This document shows positions 23,935 through 34,308 of a stretch of DNA of 64,000 nucleotides, piece by piece (position 1 is the first letter of the stretch; each line of letters starts with the position of its first letter). The stretch comes from Delphinapterus leucas (lineage: Eukaryota; Chordata; Mammalia; Artiodactyla; Monodontidae). The notes beneath the pieces were generated by a model. The model was not told where the DNA came from. It worked only from the letters and a program-made list of their open reading frames with translations, and ran no database searches. The stretch covers positions 8,203,321-8,267,320 of the forward strand of contig NW_022098037.1 of the NCBI RefSeq assembly GCF_002288925.2, read 5' to 3'. The translations under genes were made by a program, and so were the position numbers.

Positions 23935-24045
23935 CTTCCTCCCCTGGAAGCTTTAAAGGGCAGGGACCGTGTCTTGTTCACTACAGGTTTGCACAGAGTA
24001 TGCACTCTGCAAACATCGTTATGGACAAAAAGTGAATAAATAGAT
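23935..24045 (+). repeat. L2-like LINE 3' end
   Basis: 'ggaagctttaaagggcagggaccgtgtcttgttcact' and a terminal 'gtgaataaatag' match the L2 3' UTR order. Confidence 0.6.
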
Positions 24046-24135
24046 CCCATATATGTCCAAAGAGAAACAACCGGCATGTCCCACGTATTTTAGTGATGGG
24101 GTTTAGATTCACACACACAACAAATTCCTTGGAAG

Positions 24136-24215
24136 CCTCTTTCTCCAACTCCCTTCCTCCTTTTCTCCCCCGCCCTCCCCCTTCTCCTTCTTCCTCTTCC
24201 CCTCCCACTCTCTCC
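24136..24215. repeat. Polypyrimidine tract
   Basis: About 80 bases are almost wholly C and T on the forward strand, with only a few interruptions. Such tracts can form triplex DNA. It directly precedes a TATA-like box. Confidence 0.85.
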
Positions 24216-24222
24216 TATATAA
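24216..24222 (+). promoter_or_regulatory. Possible TATA box
   Basis: TATATAA lies between the polypyrimidine tract and the open frame at 24346. If functional, transcription would start near 24247. No initiator or CpG island supports it, so this is context only. Confidence 0.2.
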
Positions 24223-24345
24223 CAGTAGTCCCCCATTTCTCCCCATGTACCGCCCCCCAACAAGCCCCCGAGAGCTCTCCTTCACCCCGGTTGGCACCAC
24301 AGGCTCCCTCCTCACCCTTTCCCCTTTGCCCCCATTGACATTATT

Positions 24346-24543
24346 ATGTTTCTTCTACTCTTGCTCTGCATACTTTTTGGGTTCTTCATTTTTTTCTGGT
24401 TCTTCGCTCCCCTATTACCCTTCTCTGATATCAAGGCCAAGGAGCTCACTAGGGAGGGCAGAATCTTCCTTGCTGGTCAGTCTGAAGATGAGACCAAGTG
24501 GGGAGAGGCAAAAGAAAAGATGCTCACCCTGGAGGGAAGGTGA
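24346..24543 (+). CDS. Unidentified 65-codon frame, possible first exon of a small membrane protein
   Basis: I do not recognise this protein. Residues 1 to about 25 are strongly hydrophobic (MFLLLLLCILFGFFIFF, then WFFAPLLPF), like a signal anchor. Residues 28-65 are balanced and charged (DIKAKELTREGR, SEDETKWGEAKEK). The start has A at -3. A donor-like AAG/GTGAGG junction falls at 24539/24540, overlapping the stop TGA, so the frame could either stop there or be spliced onward. A TATATAA lies about 125 bases upstream. A competing frame starts at 24245. Chance is a real alternative, because the hydrophobic run comes from CT-rich DNA. Confidence 0.22.
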   Translation: MFLLLLLCILFGFFIFFWFFAPLLPFSDIKAKELTREGRIFLAGQSEDETKWGEAKEKMLTLEGR

Positions 24544-24914
24544 GGGAGAAGGATGGCGCGCAGAAGAGAGATGACGAAAGACAAAAATGAGTCCCTTCCC
24601 CCATCACAGTGACACTCAGACAGATAAGGACAAGATGCCAAAGTGTCTGTACATGTTGGTGCATTTCATGACGTTGCTTTTTCTCCCCTTACTAGCCACT
24701 CCCTTGTCCTTCATGCATTTCTCCCTCTATGTTGTTTTGCCCTACAAGGTTTCAATCAGGGTTTTCCAACTTATGAATGATAAGAACTATGCACTGTGGG
24801 CTGAGAAAGGAAACTGACATTTTATTTCCTCACTTTGAAGAAGGCATAATTCATTAAGAAACTTAAAACACAGCCTGGAAGTATCTACCTCATCGCTGAA
24901 GGCATGGTTTAAAT
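24544..24914. other. Non-coding DNA next to the candidate exon
   Basis: Possible acceptor-like 'tctccccttactag' lies near 24685-24698, but no convincing second exon follows. No repeats were recognised. Confidence 0.4.
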
Positions 24915-25142
24915 AGGTTAAGAAAACTGGGGCTTCCCTGGTGGCGCAGTGGTTGAGAGTCCGCCTGCCGATGCCGGGGACACGGGTTCGTGCCCCGGTC
25001 CGGGAAGATCCCACATGCCACGGAGCGGTTAGGCCCGTGAGCCATGGCCACTGAGCCTGCGCATCCGGAGCCTGTGCTCCGCAACGGGAGAGGCCACAAC
25101 AGTGAGAGGCCCGTGTACCGAAAAAAAAAGGTTAAGAAAACT
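24915..25142 (+). mobile_element. CHR-type SINE (about 200-bp form) with TSD
   Basis: The body is 24929-25128, ending 'gtaccg' plus A9. The box B-like 'ggttcgtgcccc' is intact. A perfect 14-bp TSD, aggttaagaaaact, lies at 24915-24928 and 25129-25142. Confidence 0.97.
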
Positions 25143-25239
25143 TAAACAAACTGGCTTTAGGCCAGGAAGAAGAAACAGCAGCAAAGGTTAGGATCCCAGG
25201 CTCTGCAGAGTGCCAGGACTGAGCTGTTTCAGCACCTCC

Positions 25240-25440
25240 ACTGAGCAGTGACATAAGCCCCGGTCCAGATACTAAGCATCCCTGATGCCAGCTCCTCTGT
25301 CAGAAAATGGAAATGATAATACCACTGCCCGCATAAGGGTTCTATGAGGATGAAATGAGTACTTCAGGTGAAGTGTTAAATCAATGTCAGGCAGACAAGT
25401 TCAATGAACCTTAGCTGTTGTTATGGCTTTTGTTGAATCA
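25240..25440 (+). repeat. MIR SINE
   Basis: 'cctctgtcagaaaatggaaatgataataccactgcccgc' and 'ggatgaaatgagtac' follow the MIR core and 3' half. The 5' part is weak. Confidence 0.6.
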
Positions 25441-27106
25441 GACATAGGCAGATGGATCTCATCCCAGAAAACAGGGAGGTGAGAGTTTATGAAAGTTAAA
25501 CAGGCCAAAAAGAGTTGAGACCAACACATGCGTATCTATCTAACCAAGGCCCTTATCTAATACCCCTCAACATGTACTAGTTGGCTTTCACTTAGTCTTT
25601 GCTGTGGTTTACATGTAAAGGACAGCAATGTGCTACTTTTCACTCACAGCAAAGCACGCAGAATGTAGGGTCCAAAAGACACTGTGAGTTTTCCCCAAGA
25701 CACAGGGGTACAAACAAGAGCTTTGCACACTGAGAGATTCTGGGAGCCTACCTTCCAGAGGGGCTAGGCCAAGGGACCAATGGCCGTGGCACTCATAGAA
25801 AATGCTGGTCCTTTTGTTCCCTCAGAGTTCCATAGACTTTAAAAAGGGGTGGGGGTCGGGAGGGTGGCAAGTACAAAGGCTAGGAGGCACACTGAGTAAA
25901 GATGACTGTGTCGTATTAATCCATTTGATTAATCCAGCATGCTAAGGAAGATTCTTTACAGAATCCAAACTTGCCTGGTTTTGATCCAGGGAGATTAGAA
26001 AACACTGTTGCTTTCTCTTGCCAGTGCCTCCTTGGCTTTGTGCTAGAGCTGTATTCTTCAGAGTCCAGTAGGAACAAAGGAGAAAGTTCATTTATGTGAG
26101 GACAGGGGAGCACAGGCACTTTGACAAACATCCTTCTTCCCCCACCGCTTCTGGGAGACGCTTCCTGAATTTCCCAAGAACTAAACCCTGGGTTTGTGTT
26201 TGCATCATTTCCCTCCAAAAGCCAAACAACTGGAAATTGTCCCCCTGCCCCCAGTGCAGATTTCTGTCAACCCATGAAAAGTGGTTTTCACCGAGGCCTG
26301 GGTGGATGGCAGGTTCCACCCCAAGCTCTTTGCAAGACAGTAGCGAGAACAGCACAGAAGCATTTAAGGTTCCAATGGGAACCACCATTCCTTCACGAGG
26401 GTAAGTAGCTTGAAAGACTCCTGCCAGAATCCAAGAGTTTTCTCACAAGTTCTAGTGTGAAAGGAATAAGAGTCTTTGGAAATGGCAAAGAAAAGAGCAA
26501 GAAAGCCTCAGGGAAATAGTAAGTCATCCAGGCAAGGCCCAATCAGGCTTCACCCGCCTTCAGTTGGCTGTAAGGTAATTGTGAAAACCGACATGAGGTA
26601 TGTCTGAGCAAACTAAGACGTTTTGAAGCCATTTCATCTCTTCTAACTGTACTTGGGAGGAGCAAAAGTGAGTCTTCTCCAGGAAGCCTCTGGGGTCTAT
26701 ACTACAGGGGTCTCCGGCCTTGGTGAGACTTTTCCAGCCAGTGGATTGTGCTGAGGCTGTGCCAGTGCCAGCAGAATGGTGGTGAGGCGTAGCAATCACG
26801 GAAACCTTCCCGGGGCACATTTACGGACCGGGGAAGCAGGTGACTCTCAGTTCTAGAAAGAGAGAACTGTGACTTGCAAGTGAAGTTGGGCGAGTGCAGG
26901 AGAACAAGATCCCAGCTCTCCCTCTTGTCTCCCAGGCCCATCTCATAGTTCTCCAGGCCATGATCCCTAACCCTACTGCAAAGACTGAGGTCAGCAGGGG
27001 GAGACCTCCCAAGATGAATGCCAAGGTCACTGGGCCGCTCTCGGTCACTGCAGTTCATAAACAAGCTGAAAGTTTATGAGGCCTTCCTGTTAGAAATAAT
27101 TTTACA
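25441..27106. other. Unique non-coding DNA
   Basis: Moderate GC. Several 60-120 codon frames on both strands between 25916 and 27079 overlap in conflicting phases and have no recognisable domain. A G-rich patch at 25842-25865 could form a G-quadruplex. Confidence 0.45.
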
Positions 27107-27348
27107 CTCCCCTGACTTTTCTTTTTTTTCTTTTTTTTTTGTGGTACGCGGGCCTCTCACTGTTGTGGCCTCTCCCGTTGTGGAGCACAGGCTCCGGACG
27201 CGCAGGCTCAGCAGCCATGGCTCACGGGCCCAGCCGCTCCACGGCGTGTGGGATCTTCCCGGACCGGGGCACGAACCCGCATCCCCTGAATCGGCAGGCG
27301 GACTCTGAACCACTGCGCCACCAGGGAAGCCCTCCCCTGACTTTTCTT
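27107..27348 (-). mobile_element. CHR-type SINE (about 200-bp form) with TSD
   Basis: The reverse-strand body is 27124-27331. A perfect 17-bp TSD, ctcccctgacttttctt, lies at 27107-27123 and 27332-27348. It sits just upstream of, or within, an L2 3' end that continues at 27349. Confidence 0.97.
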
Positions 27349-27430
27349 ACTGCTGTCCCCAGTCCTCAGTGCAGTGCTTGGTGCAGAGTTGGCATTTAAT
27401 AAATATTTGTTGAACTGTGTCATAGAACTC
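27349..27430 (+). repeat. L2-like LINE 3' end
   Basis: 'ctgctgtccccagtcctcagtgcagtgcttgg' then 'gcatttaataaatatttgttga' is the typical L2 terminus. The SINE at 27107-27348 splits it. Confidence 0.75.
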
Positions 27431-27944
27431 ATTACCAGCCAGCTACCTTGTCCTTTGATAAATTCCCAATCCCTCTATGAACTTATAATATCTTTAAGGA
27501 CAATCACATTGACAGATTGTCTGTATGCCCCCCCAATACCTAGAAGAACAGCCAGAACATGGTAGGTTTTTAGCAAGTGGTGGTTGAATCTGTGGTCTGT
27601 GGCACAATCTGCTTATATGCAGTCTTGTCACAGGGGCCTCTGGACAGCATGACTCGTGTTTGCGTGTGTACGTGTGTGTGCACATGTACATACACATTTT
27701 CTTGTCTGCATTTACATCTGTACTGGTATATGTCTCTGGCTCTGAAAGGAACAGCACCAAGGAAAATGAGAAGTGGGAGGCCATAAATTTTGGCTGGTCA
27801 TCAACCCTCCTCTCTGAAAAAATTTTTTAAAAAAATCATTTCTATAACATTCTGCTGATTGACCCTCCAGGTTCTCATGGGTTGACTGAAGGATATTTAA
27901 AAATAGAGAATAGATCATCCAGTCTCCTCCTTCTCTTGCTTTAT
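27431..27944. other. Unique DNA with a degenerate GT/CA tract
   Basis: An imperfect (GT)n then (CA)n-like patch spans about 27656-27697. Nothing else was recognised. Confidence 0.6.
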
Positions 27945-28035
27945 AGTTCAGGAGACTGATCCAGAGAGGTTAAGCAGCTTGTCTAAAGTCACACAGCAAA
28001 TGATGGCGCCAGGGCCTCACATCCTCTTACCTCCT
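27945..28035 (-). repeat. MIR SINE fragment
   Basis: 'tcaggagactgatccagagaggttaagcagcttgtctaaagtcacacagcaaatgatgg' is the reverse-strand MIR core. Confidence 0.8.
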
Positions 28036-28264
28036 TGAGTCTCAGCAGCCTAGTTTGAGCTCTATGACTCTTGAAAAACTACTTTTGCTAATGTTACCAA
28101 ATCATCCTAGTTGTTAAATCAAATGAGCATTCTTGTTTCTCTTTCTTATTTTGTCTTTCTTTACTATTTTATGCCAACTGGACTCTTTCTCCTTTTAAAA
28201 CCCATGACCTCCTTTGAATGTTGCTAACAGTAATGCTAACGGCTATTGGCCATTTGATGGGGGA

Positions 28265-28470
28265 CAGGCAGCACTCCAAGAACTTTATTTTGTGACACTT
28301 ATTCCCCACAATGAACTCTAGGAGTTAGACATGTGATTGTCCCCATTTGAACTTAGGAAAACGAAAGAGAAGAGAGGATGAGTAGCTTGGCTGAGGTCAC
28401 ACCACTCGTCGACGGTTAGCTTGGAATTCAGACTCAAAAATCTGCCTGCAGACTGTGCACTTCTCACCAC
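28265..28470 (-). repeat. MIR SINE
   Basis: The reverse MIR order is 'caggcagcactccaagaactttat', 'gtccccatttgaacttaggaaaac', 'gtagcttggctgaggtcacac' and 'cttggaattcagactc'. Confidence 0.7.
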
Positions 28471-28546
28471 GGTTGTCAGCTCCTGCCTCTTTCTCCCCTT
28501 TCTAGCTCACGTGCCTTCTCAGTTTCCTTCCCTTTCATGCCCCTTT

Positions 28547-28759
28547 AATAGTATTCCTGGGACTTCCCTTATGGCGCAGTGGATAAGACTCCACGCTCCC
28601 AATGCAGGGGGGCCGGGTTCGATCCCTGGTCACCGAACTAGATCCCACATGCATGCCACCACTAAGAGTTCGCATGCCACAACTAAGGAGCCCGCAAGCT
28701 TCAACTAAGGAGCCCACCTGTCACAACTAAGACCTGGTGCAACTAAATAAATAAATATT

Positions 28760-28795
<36 letters not shown>

Positions 28796-28817
28796 CATTA
28801 AAAAAAATAGTTTTCCT
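28547..28817 (+). mobile_element. CHR-related SINE, 'ggacttccc...caactaag' form
   Basis: The body is 28559-28805. It has a tRNA-like head ('gggttcgatccctgg'), then 'caactaaggagccc' units, an AAAT tail and a grown (TA)n tract. A 12-bp TSD with one mismatch (aatagtattcct / aatagttttcct) lies at 28547-28558 and 28806-28817. Confidence 0.92.
28763..28793. repeat. (TA)n microsatellite in a SINE tail
   Basis: About 15 uninterrupted TA units lie inside the A-rich tail of the SINE at 28559. They most likely expanded from the tail. Confidence 0.95.
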
Positions 28818-29593
28818 TTGAGTTCCAGTCTCAACCCCCATTTCTTTTCCCCTCTCTTGATCATCTCATCCACTCCCAAGACTTCCTTACAACCCCCGAA
28901 TGACTCCATAACCTTTTCCTCAAGCTCAAACCTCTATATTAAAACCTCTATTCTAAGTCACAAACAAATAAAACCTCTATATACACACCCACTTCAATGT
29001 CTGTATCTGCTCAGGTCCATTGCACAGATGGTCTCCTTTGCTAACCTCTGCTCAGCTGATAAGAAATTTGGTTTAGCTTTATAATATTCCAGTTTCTCTT
29101 CTCCTCATGCCACTTGAGTTTGGTTTATTTAAAGCAAAAATAGCAAACTAATCCTTCCTTGTTAGTTTAACTAAAGGTATATTTGTTCCTTTTAACTGAA
29201 GGGTTAGGCATGTTGCAAGAGGAACATTCCACCTGTCTGCTGAAGGCAAGATCCCAGTTGCTCAGGAGGCCAGTCGAGACTCCAAAAACTCCTTCTTTGA
29301 CCACTGCCATCATACTGGGCCTGGCATCTGACTGCATGATTATAGTCAGAAATGAAAAATCAAAGGCTGATGCTCCACTGATCATGGAGCAATATGGAGT
29401 CAATCATGACCAAAAACTCCAGCAAGTTTCTTTCTTTTGTGAATCAGCTTCAACCTCTTTCACTGGCCAGTTTGGCTAGGTGCTGTATTTATTCCACAAT
29501 CCATTTGCAGATAAGATCAGGTGATCTTATCCATGGACTAAACTTAGACAGAAGTAAGTCTGAGATTGCTAACCACCCCTAAAATTTTGGGTC
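28818..29593. other. Unique non-coding DNA
   Basis: A 98-codon forward frame (29183-29479) has mixed composition, but I recognise no domain and see no acceptor site upstream. No repeats were recognised. Confidence 0.4.
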
Positions 29594-30105
29594 ATGGATC
29601 AGTTAGCTTTTGCTGTATAATAAACAATTCCAAAACTTACCGGCTTGCAAAAACGTATAGTATTTCCCATGGTTCTGTGGGTCACCTGGGCAATTCTTCT
29701 GGACTGAGCCAGCTCAGCTCGAGCCGGATACTTTAAGATGACCACACTCACATGTCTAACAACTGGCAGACTAGTTAGTCTAGAGGGGTCTCACTCACAT
29801 GTCTGCTGTCAGCTGGCGTGACAACCTCATGTTTCTCATCACCCAGTAGGATAGCCTGGGCTCATTCATAGCATGAAGAGTTTCCCGCAGTGAGAGAGGG
29901 CAAGCCCTATGCACGAGCACTTTTCCATTCTCTATTTACGTCATATTTTCTAATGTCCCACGTGGCCAAAACAAGTCATGTGGCCACGCACAGATTCAAG
30001 GAGTGGAGAAATAAACTCTACTTCTTGATAGGAGGATTGAAAATACACATTTCAAAGGGGTTACCTCCAAAGATGCAATGAATTATTGTGGCCATTTTTG
30101 TAATG
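29594..30105 (+). mobile_element. MLT1J-like LTR (ERVL-MaLR)
   Basis: 'cagttagcttttgctgtataataaacaattccaaaactta', 'ttctgtgggtcacctgggcaattc', 'ctcactcacatgtctg', 'caagtcatgtggccacgcacagattcaagg' and a terminal 'attattgtggccatttttg' follow the order of the older MLT1 LTRs. No internal region is present. Confidence 0.65.
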
Positions 30106-30394
30106 TTCTGGTATTTTTCTCAGTCAAGACATAAGAATAGAAACTAGAAAGATCCTAGGGATGTGAGATTGTTAGACTTATTCAAGAAACAGTGGGTCAA
30201 GAGGCAGCATTTGGGAGAAGCCATTTCAAGGATGAGAGCAACTGGGCTAGCCTGACCAAGATGGCAATCTTTAAAAAGCTCCCAAGCTTTGTGACTGAGT
30301 CCATTGGGGAAATAGAGTCTTATTCTACTCTTGACTTTCCTCTCTAAAACTAGTCCTCTCTGAATAATTCCCCAACCCACTAAATGGCAGTATC

Positions 30395-30869
30395 ATCATC
30401 CAGTTGGTTCAAGCCAAAAACCAAGAATCATCCTGGATTCCTATCTTTCCCTTATCCCCCATACAATAACCATTAGCAAGGCATATTGGTTTTATCCATC
30501 TAAAGTTTAGTTCTAACTTCCACCCACTCATTTCCATCTTTACTGTCGTTACTATCAGCTGGTTCTTTTTCATCTTTCACTTGGACTTTTTCTGTAGTCT
30601 CTTAATTGGTCTCCCTGCTTCCTCACTTGTTCCCTCTACAATTAAGTATCCAAAAGACAACGTAGTGGTCCTTCATGAAAGCAAATCAGAAGATGGTACA
30701 GCACCACCTAAAACCTCTGATGGCCTCCCACTGCATTTAAGATAAAATCCAAAACTCTCTGCTGTGACCTAGAAGGCTCTCCATAATCTAGACCCTGCTT
30801 GCCTCTTAATCTCAACTCTTACCGCTCTCTTATTTATTAATGATATTCTGGCCACACTGGTCTACACAT

Positions 30870-30900
<31 letters not shown>

Positions 30901-30990
30901 CAAAGGCATCTTCCCCGACCTCCATATCAAATAGCCTCCAACCCTCTGCCATCCCTGGATTACTCTCATTCATTAATCCATTATTTTTCT
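30395..30990 (+). repeat. L2-like LINE relic
   Basis: In order: 'caagaatcatcctggattcctatctttccc', 'ttaattggtctccctgcttc', 'aaaacctctgatggcctcccactgcatttaagataaaatcc', 'ctccataatctagaccctgc', 'ggccacactgg'. This is the L2 sequence before the 3' UTR. A GATA microsatellite interrupts it. Confidence 0.6.
30869..30900. repeat. (GATA)n microsatellite
   Basis: About seven to eight uninterrupted TAGA units lie within the L2-like relic. Confidence 0.95.
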
Positions 30991-31009
30991 TGTCTTTTTC
31001 TTATTTTTA

Positions 31010-31255
31010 AAATTTTTGGATCTAAGCTTTTTTAGTGTCAGGTTTATTGAGGTATAATTTATACTGAATAAAATGCAAGCTTTTTAGTGTCCAGCTATAT
31101 GAGTTTTCTCAAACACATACAGATTTGTAACCACTATGACAATTGAGTATGTGACATTGTAGAAAAGGCAGAAGTATAGAGGCATACAACAAACCAGTGA
31201 TTGTCAGGGGCTGGGGTGGAGGGGCAGCTGACTGTCAAGGGGCACATGGCAATCC
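31010..31255. repeat. Two old L1 3' UTR fragments in opposite orientation
   Basis: 31015-31150 resembles a reverse-strand L1 end ('tttattgaggtataatttatactgaataaaatgcaag'). 31155-31255 resembles a forward 3' UTR ('ccagtgattgtcaggggctggggtgg'). Both are short and decayed. Confidence 0.5.
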
Positions 31256-31289
31256 AGCCACATATTTTCTTCATAGGTTTTATTAAAAT

Positions 31290-31461
31290 CCATAATAATC
31301 TGGTTTATTTATTTCTTTACTTATTAACTGTTGCCTTCCTCAAAAGGGACATCCCAAGAGAGCAGGAACCCTGTCTGTCATGTTCACTTTTGTGTCTCCA
31401 GAGACTAGCATAGTGCCAGTCACTAAATGGGTGCTCAGCCATCCTTTGTTGAATGACAGTG
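31290..31461 (+). repeat. L2-like LINE 3' end
   Basis: 'gagagcaggaaccctgtctgtcatgttcac', 'cagagactagcatagtgcc' and 'gggtgctcag...ttgttgaatgaca' are the L2 terminus. It abuts the hAT-like element. Confidence 0.7.
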
Positions 31462-31696
31462 CAGCGGTCCCCAACCTTTTTGGAACCGGGGACTGGTTTC
31501 GTGGAAGACAATTTTTCCACGGACTTCGGGTGGGTGGGGGGCGTGGAGAGGGATGGTCCAGGCGGTAATGAGAGCGATGGGGAGAGACGCGGGGCGGCAG
31601 ATGAAGCTTCAGCCTCTCGCCACTCACCTCCTGCTGTGCGGCCTGGTTCCTAACAGGCAGCGGACAGGTAGCAGTCCGCAGCCCCGGGGAGCCCTG
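31462..31696 (+). mobile_element. hAT-like (Tip100-type) non-autonomous DNA transposon
   Basis: The left end is 'cagcggtccccaacctttttgg', followed by 'ggactggtttcgtggaagacaatttttccacgg'. The right part is 'cacctcctgctgtgcggcctggttcctaacaggcagcgg', ending 'ggggagccctg'. The middle of longer family members is missing. The right inverted repeat is decayed and I find no clear 8-bp TSD. It is CpG-rich compared with its surroundings. Confidence 0.65.
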
Positions 31697-31719
31697 ACTT
31701 ACTGCACCCATTAATTCTC

Positions 31720-31950
31720 TTCAACTTGGCCCTCTCCCTCAGTCCTCCCCTGTAACTCATGACCACAACTTAGGGATGTTACCTCTTAAATATCTCTTTC
31801 CCCTTTCCTCTATCTTCTCTGCCATGTTTCTGCCCTGAATTGTTTTCTACTTCGATGTAATAGCCTCAAAAGTGGTTTCCCTATTAGCAGTCTTGCCCCC
31901 TCAGTCACTGTCTCTGACTGCTGCTAGGTACAAGTGAATTACATCACTCC
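31720..31950 (+). repeat. Possible L2-like LINE relic
   Basis: 'ttctacttcgatgtaatagcctcaaaagtggtttccct' recalls the L2 block before 'ggtctccctgcttcc'. It is weak and could be unrelated pyrimidine-rich DNA. Confidence 0.35.
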
Positions 31951-31977
31951 ATAAATAAATAAATAAATAAATAAATA
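31951..31977. repeat. (AAAT)n microsatellite
   Basis: Six to seven perfect AAAT units with no SINE body and no TSD visible on either side. Confidence 0.95.
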
Positions 31978-32616
31978 GGCAATTGTTCCTGTTGCTTAGC
32001 AACCAAACCAAACTAGCTGGGCTCTTCTCCCAGTGTCTACCCCTAACCACCCCACTTCTTGCTACTGCCAGGGCTCCCTCCGTTCCTATCCAGACATGAC
32101 TCCCAGAACCAAAATGCTGCTGCTGCTCTGTCCTACCTACAGAAAGTGAGCCCCTCATCTCTGGACAGCACGTCCGCGCCCCCTCAATCCCAGCATGCCT
32201 AAGGGCTTTGTGTTCCCAAATTTAAGATAAATATCCACATGACAAGGAAATTAGAGCTATCAGAGCAATCCATGCACTAATAAACCATGACAGTCTTCAG
32301 AGTTAAACCCGCACTCCCACCTCTCAAGGTCCTGGTATACTGAACCCTGAAGCCATACATTTTTCAGATCCTGATAGTGGCAATTATTTTCTTTGTTCCT
32401 CCATTGTATTTTGAAAAGAATTAAGAGGTTGGCATTTACTTTTATTGAATTACATCAGTTGACTGGAACTAAGCCTAAATTACTCTTTTCCTATTAAACT
32501 GACAAAAGTGGACTGGGTCAAAATTTTTAACAATTTTTAGTAGGAGCATTCAAAGCTCTAAACCGTGAAATTCTACCTATGTCATTGATTCTTTTTGAGG
32601 AGTCACTAGTATCCAT
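31978..32616. other. Unique non-coding DNA
   Basis: No repeat or gene was recognised. Confidence 0.45.
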
Positions 32617-33216
32617 TAAAGGAAACTGGCAGGGACTTCCCTGGCGGTCCAGTGGTTAAGACTTCACCTTCCAAAGCAGGGGGTGAAGGTTCGATTCCTG
32701 GTGGGGGAGCTAGGAAGCCACATGCCTCGTGGCCAAAAAATGAAAACATAAAATGGGGGGCTTCCCTGGTGGCACAATGGTTAAGAATCCGCCTGCCAAT
32801 GCAGGGGACATGGGTTCGATCCCTGGTCCAGGAAGATCCCACATGCCGCAGAGCAACTAAGCCTGTGCACCACAACTACTGAGTCTGTGCTCTAGGGCCC
32901 GCGAGCCACAACTACTGAAGACTGCGTGCCTAGAGCCCGTGCTCCGCAACAAAAGAAGCCACAGCAATGAGAAGCCCACGCACCGCAATGAAGAGTAGCC
33001 ACCGCTCACCGCAACTAGAGAAAGCCCACATGCAGCAACGAAGACCCAATGCAGCCAAAAATAAATAAATAAAATAAATTAATTTTTAAAAGAACATAAA
33101 ATGGAAGCAATATTGTAACAAATTCAATAAAGACTTTAAAAATCATCCACATCAAAAATAAAAAAGTTCTCATCACATGGAAAAACGTTTTAAATAAATA
33201 AATAAAGGAAACTGGC
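32617..33216 (+). mobile_element. CHR-related SINE with a long 3' part, split by a younger SINE
   Basis: The element covers 32631-32756 and 33105-33202. The head is 'agggacttccctggcggtccag' with box B-like 'ggttcgattcctgg' and 'gcctcgtggccaaaaaatg'. The 3' part is 'ggaagcaatattgtaac', then 'ataaagactttaaaaatc', then an A-rich tail. Its own perfect 14-bp TSD, taaaggaaactggc, lies at 32617-32630 and 33203-33216. The inner SINE is described separately. Confidence 0.92.
32745..33104 (+). mobile_element. CHR-type SINE (long form) nested in another SINE
   Basis: The body is 32757-33092, from 'ggggcttccctggtggcacaatgg' to 'gcagccaaaaataaataaat' and an A/T-rich tail. A perfect 12-bp TSD, aacataaaatgg, lies at 32745-32756 and 33093-33104. 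It is made from the host SINE, which shows the order of insertion. Confidence 0.96.
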
Positions 33217-33560
33217 TAAATAAATTAAGCTATATCCATAAAATATACTACTCTGAACTTGTAAGAAAAATGAATGAGGAAGCTCTCCATGTAATGCTAT
33301 GGTCAGAGCTCCAAGTCATGGCACTAAGTGAAGACAGCAAAGTGTGGAACGCTTCTGCTCACCTGCACACTTATATTCATTCATATACACACTTGGATTT
33401 GCTCAGAGAAAATGTGGAAGCATTCCCATGAAACAAGAAAAAGTGCTTTCCTGTGGGAAGAAGGGGAATGAGGCGGACTGGGGCAGAAGTGGGAACAAGA
33501 CTTTCTACTGTTTACCTCTTTATATTTCAGGGTTTTGAATCAGGTGAATGTATTACCCCC
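33217..33560 (+). mobile_element. Old L1M/HAL1-like LINE fragment
   Basis: 'taaataaattaagctatatccataaaatatactactctg' and 'ctctccatgtaatgc' are followed by 'tttacctctttatatttcagg'. It has the pattern of old LINE-1 3' ends and appears to be the sequence into which the SINE pair inserted. Confidence 0.5.
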
Positions 33561-34029
33561 TCTTCGTTTCTTAATTTTTGTAAAGAAAGAAGAGTTTGAG
33601 TGGGTACCACAATGTGGTTCTCAAAAAGCCGCATTAAAATTGCATTACCCCAGGGCTTTGAAACTATCATAAAACCAACATAACCTTTCAATGGCTCTGA
33701 TATCTACATATGTGACAAGCTTTATTAAAATACAAGTAAATAAATAAATACATTCTAAAATAATAAATCATCCAAACAAAAGCGTAGTGGTAATCTGCTT
33801 TACCAATTATCCTAAAAACTTTATTTTCTCTTGGGTAGAAAAGTAGACATTCATTTACCCTTTCAGGTCAGGGAAATTATCTGAGGTTGTCCTCATAATC
33901 TATGGTGCCATCATCGTATAAAATATAACTATTGCTACCACACAGCATTTTGGCTTGGCACAGATGACACTTTTTGCTTGCTCTATATCAACTTGTTTTG
34001 GGAATCCATCCCTCCTATCCTCCCCCACC
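33561..34029. other. AT-rich non-coding DNA
   Basis: A short AAAT run lies near 33735-33752. Nothing else was recognised. Confidence 0.5.
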
Positions 34030-34104
34030 ACATACACACACACACACACACACACACGCACAGATATACACGTACACACACAGATACACACACACACACA
34101 CACA
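34030..34104. repeat. (CA)n microsatellite, interrupted
   Basis: Two CA blocks (34034-34057 and 34083-34104) are separated by 'gcacagatatacacgtacacacacagat'. Cysteine/valine-rich frames through it on the reverse strand are artefacts. Confidence 0.95.
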
Positions 34105-34308
34105 AACAAATATTCTGTAAAATTTAAACGCAGCTGTCAGGGTTAAATGCAGGGGTTGACTGGTATGCTTTGTCCTCCCAGACATCCTGATTGTTTCAGG
34201 AATGAACGTGAGACTCAAGTTTGGCCAGAGTAATAGGATAGGAGGTGGAGACTGTTACAAATGCAGAGCAAGAGAGGGTTTTTTTTAACTTTGGCGATTA
34301 CAAGGTCT

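Noticed and set aside
29183..29479. 98-codon forward frame with mixed composition
   Set aside because: No recognised domain, no acceptor or donor context that stands out; left uncalled.
31340..31711. 123-codon reverse frame
   Set aside because: It runs through an L2 end and the hAT-like element; a chance frame in GC-rich repeat sequence.
33900..34218. Valine/cysteine-rich reverse frames
   Set aside because: They are translations of the CA/GT microsatellite.
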